A stretch of 64,000 nucleotides of DNA, taken from NCBI RefSeq assembly GCF_030063195.1, contig NZ_JASISS010000002.1, positions 1 to 64,000 of the forward strand, written 5' to 3'. The position numbers were made by a program, and so were the translations under genes. Shown in pieces: positions 17,080-24,395 of this stretch. Positions within the stretch are counted from its first letter, which is position 1. Each line of letters begins with the position of its first letter. The notes below the pieces were generated by a model. The model made no database searches and was not told where the DNA came from. It worked only from the letters and a program-made list of their open reading frames with translations. This DNA comes from Cryobacterium sp. PH31-AA6 (GTDB lineage Bacteria > Actinomycetota > Actinomycetes > Actinomycetales > Microbacteriaceae).

Positions 17080-17700
17080 CTATTCTGCGGGGCCGGACTG
17101 TTGTTGAGGTGCTCGGTGTGAGGCGCGCGTACCCAGGAAGGGAGGGGGCGGCGATGCTGGGACTGCGGGGATTCCCTGTTTGAAGATGGGTTCGAGGAGG
17201 CGCAGTGCTTTGTCGGGGAGCCCGTCTCCCGGGAAGAAGTCATTCAGCAATTCCTCGGCCGCATTGAGTTCACGAACATCGCAGATTGCGAGCAGGTTGG
17301 CGATGTCCTGCACGTCGCGTCCCGGGCGCGATGCGTTGAGCTTCATGGCTAGCAGCGCCCGGGGCGAGGCAACTTCCACTGTGATGTCCTCGTTCGCGTA
17401 GAGGACCTCCCAGCCAGGGTCAGCCCCATAGGACGGTAGAAACATCGTGGCGTTGCTGTTGAGCCAGTCCTGTGGCCAGCCGTTCTCGTCGGCGACTTCA
17501 ACTGCGGCCTTCAGGATTGGTTGCTCTGGCTGCAGGTGAGCATCGACATCTGCGGTTGTTCGGCGGTCGAAGTACCGGAGAGCGAGTGCAGCGCCTCCAA
17601 CTATTCGGATGCCTGCAGGCTGGCCGGCGGCGCGGAGCTTGGTGATGACCGCGTTGATGCCGCGGATGAGGTCATCGCGGTTGAGTTGATCTCCTGGCAT
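17080..17700 (-). CDS. DUF6036/AbiEii-like nucleotidyltransferase (toxin of a TA-like pair)
   Basis: A 206-residue protein starting MPGDQLNRDDLIRGINAVIT. The motif RIVGGAALALRYFDRRTTAD has the GGxAL...R.T.D pattern of nucleotidyltransferase-fold proteins such as AbiEii and DUF6036, where the aspartates hold the metal. The later SPRALLAMKLNASRPGRDVQD is the conserved second half. It directly follows an XRE regulator with a one-base stop/start overlap (TAATG). This fits a type IV-like toxin-antitoxin or phage-defence pair. The proline-rich tail (from about residue 182) looks disordered and may be strain-specific. Confidence 0.75.
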   Translation of the reverse strand: MPGDQLNRDDLIRGINAVITKLRAAGQPAGIRIVGGAALALRYFDRRTTADVDAHLQPEQPILKAAVEVADENGWPQDWLNSNATMFLPSYGADPGWEVLYANEDITVEVASPRALLAMKLNASRPGRDVQDIANLLAICDVRELNAAEELLNDFFPGDGLPDKALRLLEPIFKQGIPAVPASPPPPFLGTRASHRAPQQQSGPAE

Positions 17701-18275
17701 TAAATGCTTTCCAGGGTTTCGGCTTCAATCAGGATGCCGCGCCGGAGGAACTCGACGGGGACTCGCGCCGGGTCTGCCGGGATCTCGTAGTCGCTTGTGC
17801 GCGGTGCCCACGGGCTGTCGTGGTGTCCTACTTGCCTCGTGACCCAATCCGGAACGGGCAGGGCTTCTGCCTTGAGCCGGTATTCGCAAAGAGCGGCGAT
17901 CGCGGCGTCCCATCGTTCGGACCCGGTGGGGGACGGCTCGCTCAACGCGAGGCCGACTCGTGTGGCTCCGCGTTCTGAAGCGAGGTTGTCGGCGAGTTGG
18001 AGGAATCGCCGGAATGCCGAGACTTCATCTGATCTGGTGATTGCTTCGCCGATCTCGGATGCGATGCGGGCTGCATCGCTGCGTACCGTCGGGACTGTCA
18101 CAATCGTGTGGCGGGTCGCTCGCAACAGTGCCTCGAGTGTGGCGACTGTCGGTTCGCGCTTGCCGTGTTCAATCAGGGAGAGCGACGAGCCGGCGATCCC
18201 TGAGCGAAGTGCGAGCTGGCTTTGCGTGAGTCCGCTCGCAGCCCTGGCGGAACGAGCAAGAACACCTGCTGTCAT
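17700..18275 (-). CDS. XRE helix-turn-helix antitoxin-like regulator
   Basis: About 191 residues. The N-terminal Cro/CI helix-turn-helix is clear (SGLTQSQLALRSGIAGSSLS followed by LIEHGKREPTVATLEALLRA). The C-terminal 110 residues form an unidentified domain with WDAAIAALCEYRL and PDWVTRQVGH. I prefer the ATG at 18275, with AGGTGGTGA upstream, over a GTG at 18287. A perfect palindrome lies directly upstream. It is coupled to the nucleotidyltransferase, so it is likely both antitoxin and autorepressor. Confidence 0.75.
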   Translation of the reverse strand: MTAGVLARSARAASGLTQSQLALRSGIAGSSLSLIEHGKREPTVATLEALLRATRHTIVTVPTVRSDAARIASEIGEAITRSDEVSAFRRFLQLADNLASERGATRVGLALSEPSPTGSERWDAAIAALCEYRLKAEALPVPDWVTRQVGHHDSPWAPRTSDYEIPADPARVPVEFLRRGILIEAETLESI

Positions 18276-18287
18276 TTCAATCACCAC

Positions 18288-18307
18288 CTTTTACTAAGTA
18301 GTAAAAG
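18288..18307. promoter_or_regulatory. Perfect palindromic operator upstream of the XRE/DUF6036 pair
   Basis: CTTTTACTAAGTAGTAAAAG has 8-bp perfectly complementary arms around a 4-bp centre and is AT-rich in a GC-rich region. It sits 12 bp ahead of the regulator's start codon, where binding would block the promoter or translation start. The divergent resolvase begins about 40 bp to the right and may share it. Confidence 0.65.
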
Positions 18308-18346
18308 CATACCAGTCCCGATCCAATGAAGGGCTGGAGGATGTTG

Positions 18347-18916
18347 ATGGCCCTGCAGGTCGAGGTGAATTGTGCCGTCATGATTGAACTACTGATCGGG
18401 TACGCGCGCGTATCCACAAATGAGCAAGACCTCACCGCCCAACAAAACGCCTTGGAACGACTGGGCGTTAGATCGAACCTGATCTACACCGATCATGGAT
18501 TGACAGGAACCAACCGTGCGAGGCCGGGACTACGAGAAGCGCTTGCTGCCTGCAGGAGCGGGGACACACTCGTGGTGGCCAAACTCGATCGTCTGGCCAG
18601 GTCGCTCCGCGATGCGAAAGACATCGTCGATGAGCTGACCGCCAAGGGAGTGAAGCTCAGCATCGGCGGCTCCGTGCACGACCCGAATGACCCAGTCGGC
18701 CGGCTCCTTTTCAACGTCCTCGCCATGGTCGCGGAATTCGAGTCAGATCTCATCCGCTCTCGAACGAAAGAGGGCATGCAGGTGGCGAAAGCGAAGGGCC
18801 GGTTGCGCGGCAAGCCACCGAAGCTCTCCGTGGCGCAGCAGAAGCACTTGATGGAGGTCTACAACGCTGGTACTCACACAACTGCCGAGCTTGCTGAGCT
18901 GTTCAATGTCGCCTGA
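18347..18916 (+). pseudogene. Serine resolvase/invertase, C-terminus replaced by an IS end
   Basis: The catalytic domain is intact: IGYARVSTNEQDLTAQQNAL with the nucleophilic serine, KLDRLARSLRDAKDIVDEL and GRLLFNVLAMVAEFESDLIR, then RTKEGMQVAKAKGR. The C-terminal helix-turn-helix starts (TTAELAELFNVA) but ends before the second helix, about 15-20 residues short. The stop TGA is the first three bases of TGACGTGCCCC, which looks like an IS3-family terminal repeat. DNA binding is therefore probably lost. The start is uncertain: 18347 has GGAGG six bases ahead, and 18380 is the ATG closest to family starts. Confidence 0.75.
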
Positions 18917-19065
18917 CGTGCCCCATGGTCTGGTTACCCGCAACACTCTGAGGATTGGGCCTTTCCTGAGAGGCTTCTTTCATGCCACGACCATTCCGTG
19001 TCGAGTTCCGGAGGCGAGCGGTCGCACTCGTCATAGCCGAGGTGCTCGGTCAGCTCGGCCTGTAA
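18914..19065 (+). mobile_element. IS3-family left-end fragment with the first codons of orfA
   Basis: TGACGTGCCCC at 18914 resembles the left terminal repeat of IS3-group elements. About 68 bases later a short frame (18982-19065) begins MPRPFRVEFRRRAVALV, the usual opening of IS3 orfA, and stops after 27 codons. The rest of the element is absent. The 3' part of this frame overlaps the IS256-like fragment on the other strand, so the IS3 sequence probably ends near 19031. Confidence 0.6.
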
Positions 19066-19217
19066 CCCCGCTCGAGGGCCGCTTTGATCAGGCCCGGCAC
19101 GAAGCCGCCCTCCCCGGTGAGCTGGATATCGCCGGCGTCGATCTTGGCGAACAGGCCCTCCAGGGCACCGCTATCGCGGAGCTCCGTGATCGCTTCCGCG
19201 GCCTGGACGGTGTCTCC
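19012..19217 (-). mobile_element. IS256-family transposase N-terminal fragment, frameshifted
   Basis: Minus-strand translation gives VQAAEAITELRDSGALEGLF, then AKIDAGDIQLTGEGG and LIKAALERG, followed in another frame by QAELTEHLGYDECDR. This is the conserved early region of IS256 transposases (ALER.L.AEL.EHLGY). A one-base deletion breaks the frame between ALERG and QAEL. No downstream catalytic domain is present, so it is a relic. It abuts the 3' end of the DUF2064 gene. Confidence 0.65.
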
Positions 19218-19218
19218 C

Positions 19219-19875
19219 TCACGGCCCGGTCACCGTGGGCCCGGCGGGCCGCATCGCCAGGAGGGTGGCCGCGAACCGGCTGTGAGGGGCGACGAGGGCG
19301 ACAAGATCCGCGTCGGCGATCGTATCCACATCGGTGAGCATCGGGAGTTGACGCACGCGCAGTCCGTCGTTTCGTAGCCTGGCGAGCTGGCTTGCGCCGG
19401 TGTGGGCGACGGACATGGGGACACCGCGGATCAGGTCGCCCCGGGAGCGTCCCGGGCGGGGCAGGCCGAGGGCGAGTGCCCAGAATCCGCCGTCGTGCGC
19501 TGGGCCGAACCAGGCATCCGTCGTGTTGTCCCAGTCGGTGAAGACCGGACCAAGCAGGGTCGCGCTCAGCTGTGGGGTGTCCATGCCGACGAGGAGTGCC
19601 GGCTCCGTGAGGGAGTCGAAGATGGCGGCCAGGCGTTCGTCGAGTCCACCGGACACCTGAGGCGCGATCTCGAATGCCGCCGCCGTGACGGGGGGCTCGA
19701 CGCCGTCGAAGGCGAGGATACGGCGGGTCGCCGGGAGGGCCAGCGCGGCGGCGAGGGTGTCGTCAAGACTCGCGGCGGCGAGCTCTGCCGCCTGTTCGTA
19801 GGAGAGCGCCGGGTACAGCCGGGTCTTGACCTTCCCGGGCAGGCACGCCTTCGCCATGACAACAATCGCGGTCAT
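19219..19875 (-). CDS. DUF2064/TIGR04282-type glycosyltransferase A-fold protein
   Basis: A 218-residue nucleotidyl/glycosyl-transferase-fold protein: MTAIVVMAKACLPGKVKTRL is the CofC-like opening, and LLVGMDTPQLSATLL holds the metal-binding aspartate, with WFGPAHDGGFWALAL after it. The family is annotated as rSAM/selenodomain-associated transferase 1 and is often found with radical SAM enzymes, including arsenosugar clusters. Here too a radical SAM gene lies 105 bp upstream. The 3' end borders transposase debris, so the last residues may have been altered. Substrate unknown. Confidence 0.8.
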   Translation of the reverse strand: MTAIVVMAKACLPGKVKTRLYPALSYEQAAELAAASLDDTLAAALALPATRRILAFDGVEPPVTAAAFEIAPQVSGGLDERLAAIFDSLTEPALLVGMDTPQLSATLLGPVFTDWDNTTDAWFGPAHDGGFWALALGLPRPGRSRGDLIRGVPMSVAHTGASQLARLRNDGLRVRQLPMLTDVDTIADADLVALVAPHSRFAATLLAMRPAGPTVTGP

Positions 19876-19940
19876 TTCCGCGCCTCGCGAATGCGCAGGC
19901 CCTCGTCGTCGGCCGCGCTAAGGAACACCTCGGGCGTCAC
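19872..19940 (-). other. Short open stretch, possible remnant between the radical SAM and DUF2064 genes
   Basis: A GTG-initiated frame of 22 codons (VTPEVFLSAADDEGLRIREA, then RK) ends in a TGA overlapping the DUF2064 ATG by four bases, the same coupling style as the rest of the operon. An in-frame stop lies just upstream. It may be a leftover C-terminus of a deleted gene or only a coupling leader. I cannot assign it to a family. Confidence 0.3.
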
Positions 19941-19979
19941 TGGCGTTCACGCCCGCGCCCGGCCGTCGAACGAGTGAGG

Positions 19980-21026
19980 CTAGGCACAGGGGAACCACTC
20001 TGCGGCGCGCTCAGCGGCGCGGCGGTGTGCGACGAACCGGCGGGTGATCTCTGCGATCGCGTCGGCGAGGGGGAAGATATCGCGCGTCACGAACTGGTCG
20101 TCGTGATCGGCCGCGACCGGATGCCAGTACACACCGTCGGCGGTGATCGTCACCTCGGGGATGAGCGAGTCGACCGTGAGCTCGATGCCGGAGTCGGCGA
20201 CACCGCGGTGCGCAAGCGCGCGAATGACCTGATCCTCACGCGAGATTCCGAGGGTGTCGAGGAACGCGTGGAACGGGTCGAGCTCGTGAATCTGGTCGGC
20301 GGGGAGGGTGGCCGCGACCTTCACGCGGAACCCCTCGTCGTGTGCGATCCGGATGCCGTCGACGGCCTTGGCCCATGACCCGGTTCCGCGGTGACTGTCG
20401 TGGATTTCCGGAGTGGCGGAGTCGACGCTTATCTGGAGAGTGAGCCGGGAGCGATCCATTCGGCGCAGGCGCTCGAGTCGTGCGGCGCGGAACAACATTC
20501 CGTTTGTGAGTAGCGTGGTCGGGAGTTCGTGGGTGCAGGAGTTCACGAGAGCATCGAGGTCGTTCAAGAGGAACGGTTCGCCTCCAGTGAGGATGAGTTC
20601 ACCGACGCCCGCGGCGGCAGCCTCGCTCGCGATCTGCTGGAGCCGCTCGGCTCCGATCGCTCGCCGTTCCGCCTTCGGCGATGAGCGAACGCAGCAGTAG
20701 TCGCACGCGAGGTTGCAATCGAAGTTCGTGTAGACCCACACCCGCGAACCGGGTAGTTGGGCGGGGTCGAGCCCCGCGAGCGGGTCGGGGGAACGCCCGT
20801 GCAGAACGGTCACCGTCAATCCCTCGACCGACACGATCTCGTTGCCGCTCGAGGCGCACCACGCCGCGACAAGGTCAAGTGATGCTAGTCGGTGCGCCGG
20901 GACGAGTCCAACGGTTGCTGTTCCGCCGGTCGGCACTCGCCCGATACATTCGATGAGGTCGAGTACGACGCCCATCGCCGAGGGTTCGGCTACCGACGGG
21001 CTCACGGGTGTTCTCGAGGTCACCAT
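19980..21026 (-). CDS. Radical SAM enzyme with an N-terminal TusA-like region
   Basis: A 348-residue protein. The radical SAM cluster motif is CNLACDYCC (CxxxCxxC), followed by ELILTGGEPFLLNDLDALV (the GGEP motif) and TLQISVDSATPEIHD, so an active 4Fe-4S/SAM core is expected. The first about 80 residues (VLDLIECIGRVP, then LVAAWCASSGNEIVSVE) resemble a TusA fold but lack the CPxP cysteine. There is no SPASM cysteine array; a lone C-terminal cysteine remains. The start at 21026 overlaps the upstream gene by seven bases. Product unknown; a sulfur-linked modification is my guess. Confidence 0.8.
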   Translation of the reverse strand: MVTSRTPVSPSVAEPSAMGVVLDLIECIGRVPTGGTATVGLVPAHRLASLDLVAAWCASSGNEIVSVEGLTVTVLHGRSPDPLAGLDPAQLPGSRVWVYTNFDCNLACDYCCVRSSPKAERRAIGAERLQQIASEAAAAGVGELILTGGEPFLLNDLDALVNSCTHELPTTLLTNGMLFRAARLERLRRMDRSRLTLQISVDSATPEIHDSHRGTGSWAKAVDGIRIAHDEGFRVKVAATLPADQIHELDPFHAFLDTLGISREDQVIRALAHRGVADSGIELTVDSLIPEVTITADGVYWHPVAADHDDQFVTRDIFPLADAIAEITRRFVAHRRAAERAAEWFPCA

Positions 21027-21832
21027 CGCGCGGCAATTCCTTGCTCGCTGACGGCTGCGACGAGGGACGAGTAGCCCTCTAGCCTCGGTGGCACCCAGGC
21101 TTGTAGGCCCTCCATCTCCATGATCGGCCGATGCTGCGGATTCTCCCAGTCCATCGCGCGCAGATTCGCGACCCATGGATCCGCGCGGTCGTTCGCGAGC
21201 GACGGCATCGCGGTGAAGTTGCAGTGGCTGTACTCGGGCGAGGTCCAGAACGATTCGAACGCGCCAGGCAGCAACTCGCCACGTCCGATCGCCTGCCACG
21301 TGTTGATGCCGATCGCGGCGGCATCCGCTCGATCGTCGAGCACTGCGCGCAGAGCGTCCAGCTCACTCCGCCCGGTGTCGCCGTGTTTTCCCACGTCACT
21401 GTCGATGCGGGTGAGATTCACGTCCTCCTCACTCAGGCCGGCCTCGTGCAGGAAGTGAACCGGGAGGATCGCAGCCTGAGCCGAATCGCGCGATCCAAGA
21501 ACGAGGCGGCGCCCCCGAAGGCTCTCGAGCGATGTGAATCCGCTCCCCGCTCGGGCGACGAACACGGTCGTGAAAATGAGATCCGTGTCGCGCGACGCGA
21601 GTGCACGGCAGGCACCCTCGGTTTGGGCGACGGTGCGCACCCAGGCAAGATTGGTGTTCCAGGCGAGGTCGAGCGAGCCGGAGATGAGAGCATCAACCTG
21701 TCTGCCGTAGTTGGAGAACAGCAGGAAATCGATCGGTGTCGAGGTCTCGGCGAAGTAGTCCCGCATTCCTTCCCAGATCGGCACGACGTTGGGCGAGTAA
21801 GCGACAGCGCCGATGACCATTGGCTCGGTCAT
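21020..21832 (-). CDS. PhnD/SsuA-like substrate-binding-fold protein without signal peptide
   Basis: A 270-residue protein starting MTEPMVIGAVAYSPNVVPIW. The fold signs of phosphonate/taurine-type binding proteins are present: DYFAETSTPIDFLLFSNYGR, ISGSLDLAWNTNLAWV, SLRGRRLVLGSRDSAQAAIL and DDRADAAAIGINTWQ. Typical ABC binding proteins carry a lipoprotein signal; here the domain begins at residue 5, so it should be cytoplasmic. No permease or ATPase is nearby. It may act as an enzyme, as Thi5 or MqnA relatives do, or as a ligand carrier. It overlaps the flavoprotein gene by four bases. Confidence 0.8.
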   Translation of the reverse strand: MTEPMVIGAVAYSPNVVPIWEGMRDYFAETSTPIDFLLFSNYGRQVDALISGSLDLAWNTNLAWVRTVAQTEGACRALASRDTDLIFTTVFVARAGSGFTSLESLRGRRLVLGSRDSAQAAILPVHFLHEAGLSEEDVNLTRIDSDVGKHGDTGRSELDALRAVLDDRADAAAIGINTWQAIGRGELLPGAFESFWTSPEYSHCNFTAMPSLANDRADPWVANLRAMDWENPQHRPIMEMEGLQAWVPPRLEGYSSLVAAVSEQGIAARW

Positions 21833-23004
21833 GCCACGGCCCCGGCCGTCTCGGTCTGCCTGGCCACGGTGGCGGGCTTCGGCGCATCGAAGAGGGGTCT
21901 GCCGGTGATCGCCCGACCGTAGAACTCGTAGAGCACGTCGGATGTCGGGGCCATCACGTGTCCCGCTCGTGCGTCGCGGAAGTAGCGGTCGATCTGCAGG
22001 TGCTCGGAGAACGCAGCTCCACCGCACACGCGCATGGCGATGTCCGTGACGCGCAGTGCGGCTTCGTTTGACGATGCTTTGCTGCCGAGTACAAAGAGAG
22101 GGGTGTCGTCTTCGGGATCGGCGACTTTTCCCGCGGCCGCGTCGAGATATGCGCTCGCGTTGGCCAGATCGATCGACATTTTCGCGAGTTGCGCCCGGAT
22201 GGTCGGCAATGACGACAGGCTCTGATCGAGGTGCTCGAGCCTCGCACCCATCGTGTGGCGCACCGCGGCATCGGCTGCCGCACGGCTGAGGCCGATCGAC
22301 ACGGCTGAGTTGCCCAAGTTAAACCACGGCAGCACGTGGCCCATCATCAGGTCGAACCCGCCACCCGCGGCGCCCAGACGAAATTCCTCGGTCGTGTCTA
22401 CCTCGACGGTCATCGGGCTCGAGGAGTTTCCACGGAATCCCATCCCGCTCCAGGGGCGATCGATCGTGAGGCCGGTCGATCCGGCGGGGATAGCGAAGAG
22501 GTCGACGGTCTCTGCATCCGGCGTGCCCGTGGAGATGACGTAGACGTCAGCATGACCAGCCGACGTGACCCAGCTCTTCTTCGCGGAGACCCGGATTCCC
22601 GCTGCTATCGTGGTCGCTCGCGAAACCGGCGCCCAGAAGTGTGAACGCGAACCCGCTTCGGAGAACGCCAGTGAGGCGAGCGAGCGGCCACTCGCGAGAT
22701 CGCCGAGCAGCCCAGGCATCCCTTCGGGCGGCGCGGCGGCCACCGGCATCGCGGCACTCACGTGCATCAGGTAAATCATCGCGGTCGATCCGCAGGCGCC
22801 GGCGAGCGCACTGGCCACTCGCACAAGCTCCCGTGGTCCCTGGCCCAGCCCGCCGACCTCCGTCGGAAGAGTCAGCCCGAGCAGTCCCGATGAACGCAGC
22901 GCGGCGACCGCTTCCTCGGGAAATCGTCCAGCCTTATCCACGTCGTGGGCATGCTCACGGGCGATCTCCAATACGGGATCCAGTAGTTCGACAGCGTCGG
23001 TCAC
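21829..23004 (-). CDS. Acyl-CoA-dehydrogenase-fold flavoprotein
   Basis: A 391-residue protein of the acyl-CoA dehydrogenase superfamily: FPEEAVAALRSSGLLGLTLP, SLASLAFSEAGSRSHFWAPV, KKSWVTSAGHADVYVIS, and a late RVCGGAAFSEHLQIDRYFRD. The usual catalytic glutamate region (YEGT-type) is replaced by MAPTSDVLYEF. This favours the flavin monooxygenase subgroup (DszC/SfnC-like) over a true dehydrogenase. Coupled by four-base overlaps to the membrane gene upstream and the binding-fold gene downstream. Possible role: oxygenating a sulfur- or nitrogen-containing small molecule. Confident on fold, not on reaction. Confidence 0.82.
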   Translation of the reverse strand: MTDAVELLDPVLEIAREHAHDVDKAGRFPEEAVAALRSSGLLGLTLPTEVGGLGQGPRELVRVASALAGACGSTAMIYLMHVSAAMPVAAAPPEGMPGLLGDLASGRSLASLAFSEAGSRSHFWAPVSRATTIAAGIRVSAKKSWVTSAGHADVYVISTGTPDAETVDLFAIPAGSTGLTIDRPWSGMGFRGNSSSPMTVEVDTTEEFRLGAAGGGFDLMMGHVLPWFNLGNSAVSIGLSRAAADAAVRHTMGARLEHLDQSLSSLPTIRAQLAKMSIDLANASAYLDAAAGKVADPEDDTPLFVLGSKASSNEAALRVTDIAMRVCGGAAFSEHLQIDRYFRDARAGHVMAPTSDVLYEFYGRAITGRPLFDAPKPATVARQTETAGAVA

Positions 23005-23402
23005 GGTCTGCCTTTCGTCGGTTCGTGCGGCTGGGCTGGGGGAGTCGGGGAGAGCGCGAGGGTGAGGAGCCCGATGCCGAGGCCGCCGACGACCGCCATG
23101 GCCGAGGCATCACCGCCGAGGGGCCGGATCGAGAGAGCGAGACCCACGAGCTGGGTGAAAGCGGCACCGATGAGAAGGGCTCCGGCGAGTGTCCGTAGCA
23201 GCCGTCGCCGGACGATGCCGCTGAAGATCGAGAGAACGCCGGCGGCCACGAGGAGGGCTGCACCGACCGGCCCGATGTTCACGAACCGAAACTCCGTGGG
23301 GAGCAGGGCGCCGAACACGAAACCGGCAAACGCGATCGCGGCGGCCCCGATCAGTATCGCCGAGCGGTCGCGCTCACTCGATCTGCCGGCTGCGCCTGTC
23401 AC
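23001..23402 (-). CDS. Four-helix membrane protein, unknown
   Basis: About 133 residues. I choose GTG at 23402 because GAGG lies five bases ahead and it overlaps the DoxD-like stop by four bases (GTGA), matching the operon's style; an ATG at 23435 is the alternative. Four hydrophobic segments (starting ILIGAAAIAFAGFVFGALLP, ending MAVVGGLGIGLLTLAL). No catalytic residues are apparent and I do not recognise a family. It might be the membrane partner of the DoxD-like protein. Confidence 0.65.
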   Translation of the reverse strand: MTGAAGRSSERDRSAILIGAAAIAFAGFVFGALLPTEFRFVNIGPVGAALLVAAGVLSIFSGIVRRRLLRTLAGALLIGAAFTQLVGLALSIRPLGGDASAMAVVGGLGIGLLTLALSPTPPAQPHEPTKGRP

Positions 23403-23935
23403 GAGAGCCTCACCATGAGCTGTGACAGCTGACATGATGACGCCGACCAGGTCTCGCGCAGTACCCCATCGACTCCGTAACTACGCCCCGCGGCCGTCGC
23501 GAAGATCGCGAGGTGCGCGAGCGCCATCAGGTAGTACGACCACTGCCACTCGTGTGGCGCGAATAGTACCGAGAGGGTGATCGCCACTGTCTGGCCCAGG
23601 CCGACGACGGCCCAGAACCGAGTGGCGAGACCGATGAGTAGAAAGGCGCCCAGTCCGCCCTCGACAAGAAGCGTGAACCATCCGAAGATCTCGATATTCG
23701 GCAGAACGACCCCATCGACGAACGCCGAATAGGGGGCGAAAACCGGGAATTCGACCGCCTTGTTCGCCCAAAAATACAGGCCGTCGTTGTTCACCCGGCC
23801 GAAGTCCGGGGGGACCTTCCACGCGACATTCTGTATCCACATGAGCGCGACGCCGCACCGGAGCACAGCGATCATGACCGCGGACGCGCGGGTCACACCC
23901 TGTGCATCAACCAGTGGACTAACCGATCCGGCCAT
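23399..23935 (-). CDS. DoxD/DoxX-like membrane protein
   Basis: A 178-residue protein with four membrane helices. Hallmarks of the DoxD (thiosulfate:quinone oxidoreductase small subunit)/DoxX group are RCGVALMWIQNVAWKVPPDF near the start, the periplasmic FVDGVVLPNIEIFGWF, and VEGGLGAFLLIGLATRFWAV. GAGAGG lies ahead of the ATG. First gene of the six-gene leftward operon. Such proteins can link oxidation of sulfur compounds to quinones, but DoxX relatives also have other roles, so the assignment is tentative. Confidence 0.75.
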   Translation of the reverse strand: MAGSVSPLVDAQGVTRASAVMIAVLRCGVALMWIQNVAWKVPPDFGRVNNDGLYFWANKAVEFPVFAPYSAFVDGVVLPNIEIFGWFTLLVEGGLGAFLLIGLATRFWAVVGLGQTVAITLSVLFAPHEWQWSYYLMALAHLAIFATAAGRSYGVDGVLRETWSASSCQLSQLMVRLS

Positions 23936-24391
23936 GTGGTCCTCTCGACCAGACCATTCAAGCCACGTTCAGCCTCGAGCACAATGGTCAATGCATTACG
24001 AGATCCTGACACTTCGCCGGGCCGCACAGTCTCCGGTCGAGGGGATACTCCTGTGGCCGGATCGGTCCCGGTGTAGCCGGACGGCTCGGGGAGATAACGC
24101 CCTGTGTAGCTGAAGGGGACGCTCAGGGCGGTGGTCCTCACCTCCTGGTGAGGACCACTGAGGTTCCGTAACCGGGGACACACCAGGACGCAGAATCGTG
24201 GGAATCGGCTCGGGTTGGCCGTGAGTTGGCCGCGATCGGCGGTGTGCTCCGAGACGGGCGCTGTAGGATTCTCGACCAAGCATATTCAACGGAGGCACTG
24301 TCACCCACGTGGACCACACGACCAGTTCTGCCGGGTCATTTTCCGACCCCGACCATTGTTGTGATCGCGAAACGCAGTCAGCGGGCAGCCG
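23936..24391. other. Intergenic divergent promoter region (456 bp)
   Basis: No convincing long gene. It holds a 7-bp inverted repeat GACCATT (23952-23958) and AATGGTC (23983-23989) upstream of the DoxD-like start, a strong 12-bp hairpin at 24131-24158, and a short leader-like frame ending at the CNNM gene. A leftward 128-codon frame here is compositionally unconvincing. Confidence 0.5.
24131..24158. terminator. Perfect 12-bp hairpin in the divergent region
   Basis: Arms 24131-24142 (GTGGTCCTCACC) and 24147-24158 with a TCCT loop. It has no U-tract and lies between divergent genes, so it is either a terminator insulating them or a regulatory/RNA structure. Confidence 0.45.
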
Positions 24392-24395
24392 ATGA
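24309..24395 (+). CDS. Possible 28-residue leader peptide
   Basis: A GTG-started frame beginning VDHTTSSAGSFSDPDHCCDR and ending in a TGA that overlaps the ATG of the CNNM/CBS gene by four bases. A GGAGG lies 13 bases ahead, rather far. The double cysteine and coupling make it a candidate regulatory leader, but it may be chance. Confidence 0.25.
   Translation: MDHTTSSAGSFSDPDHCCDRETQSAGSR

Noticed and set aside
23893-24279. 128-codon leftward frame in the divergent region
   Set aside because: No ribosome binding site or recognisable domain, and it overlaps the strong hairpin and the DoxD-like start.
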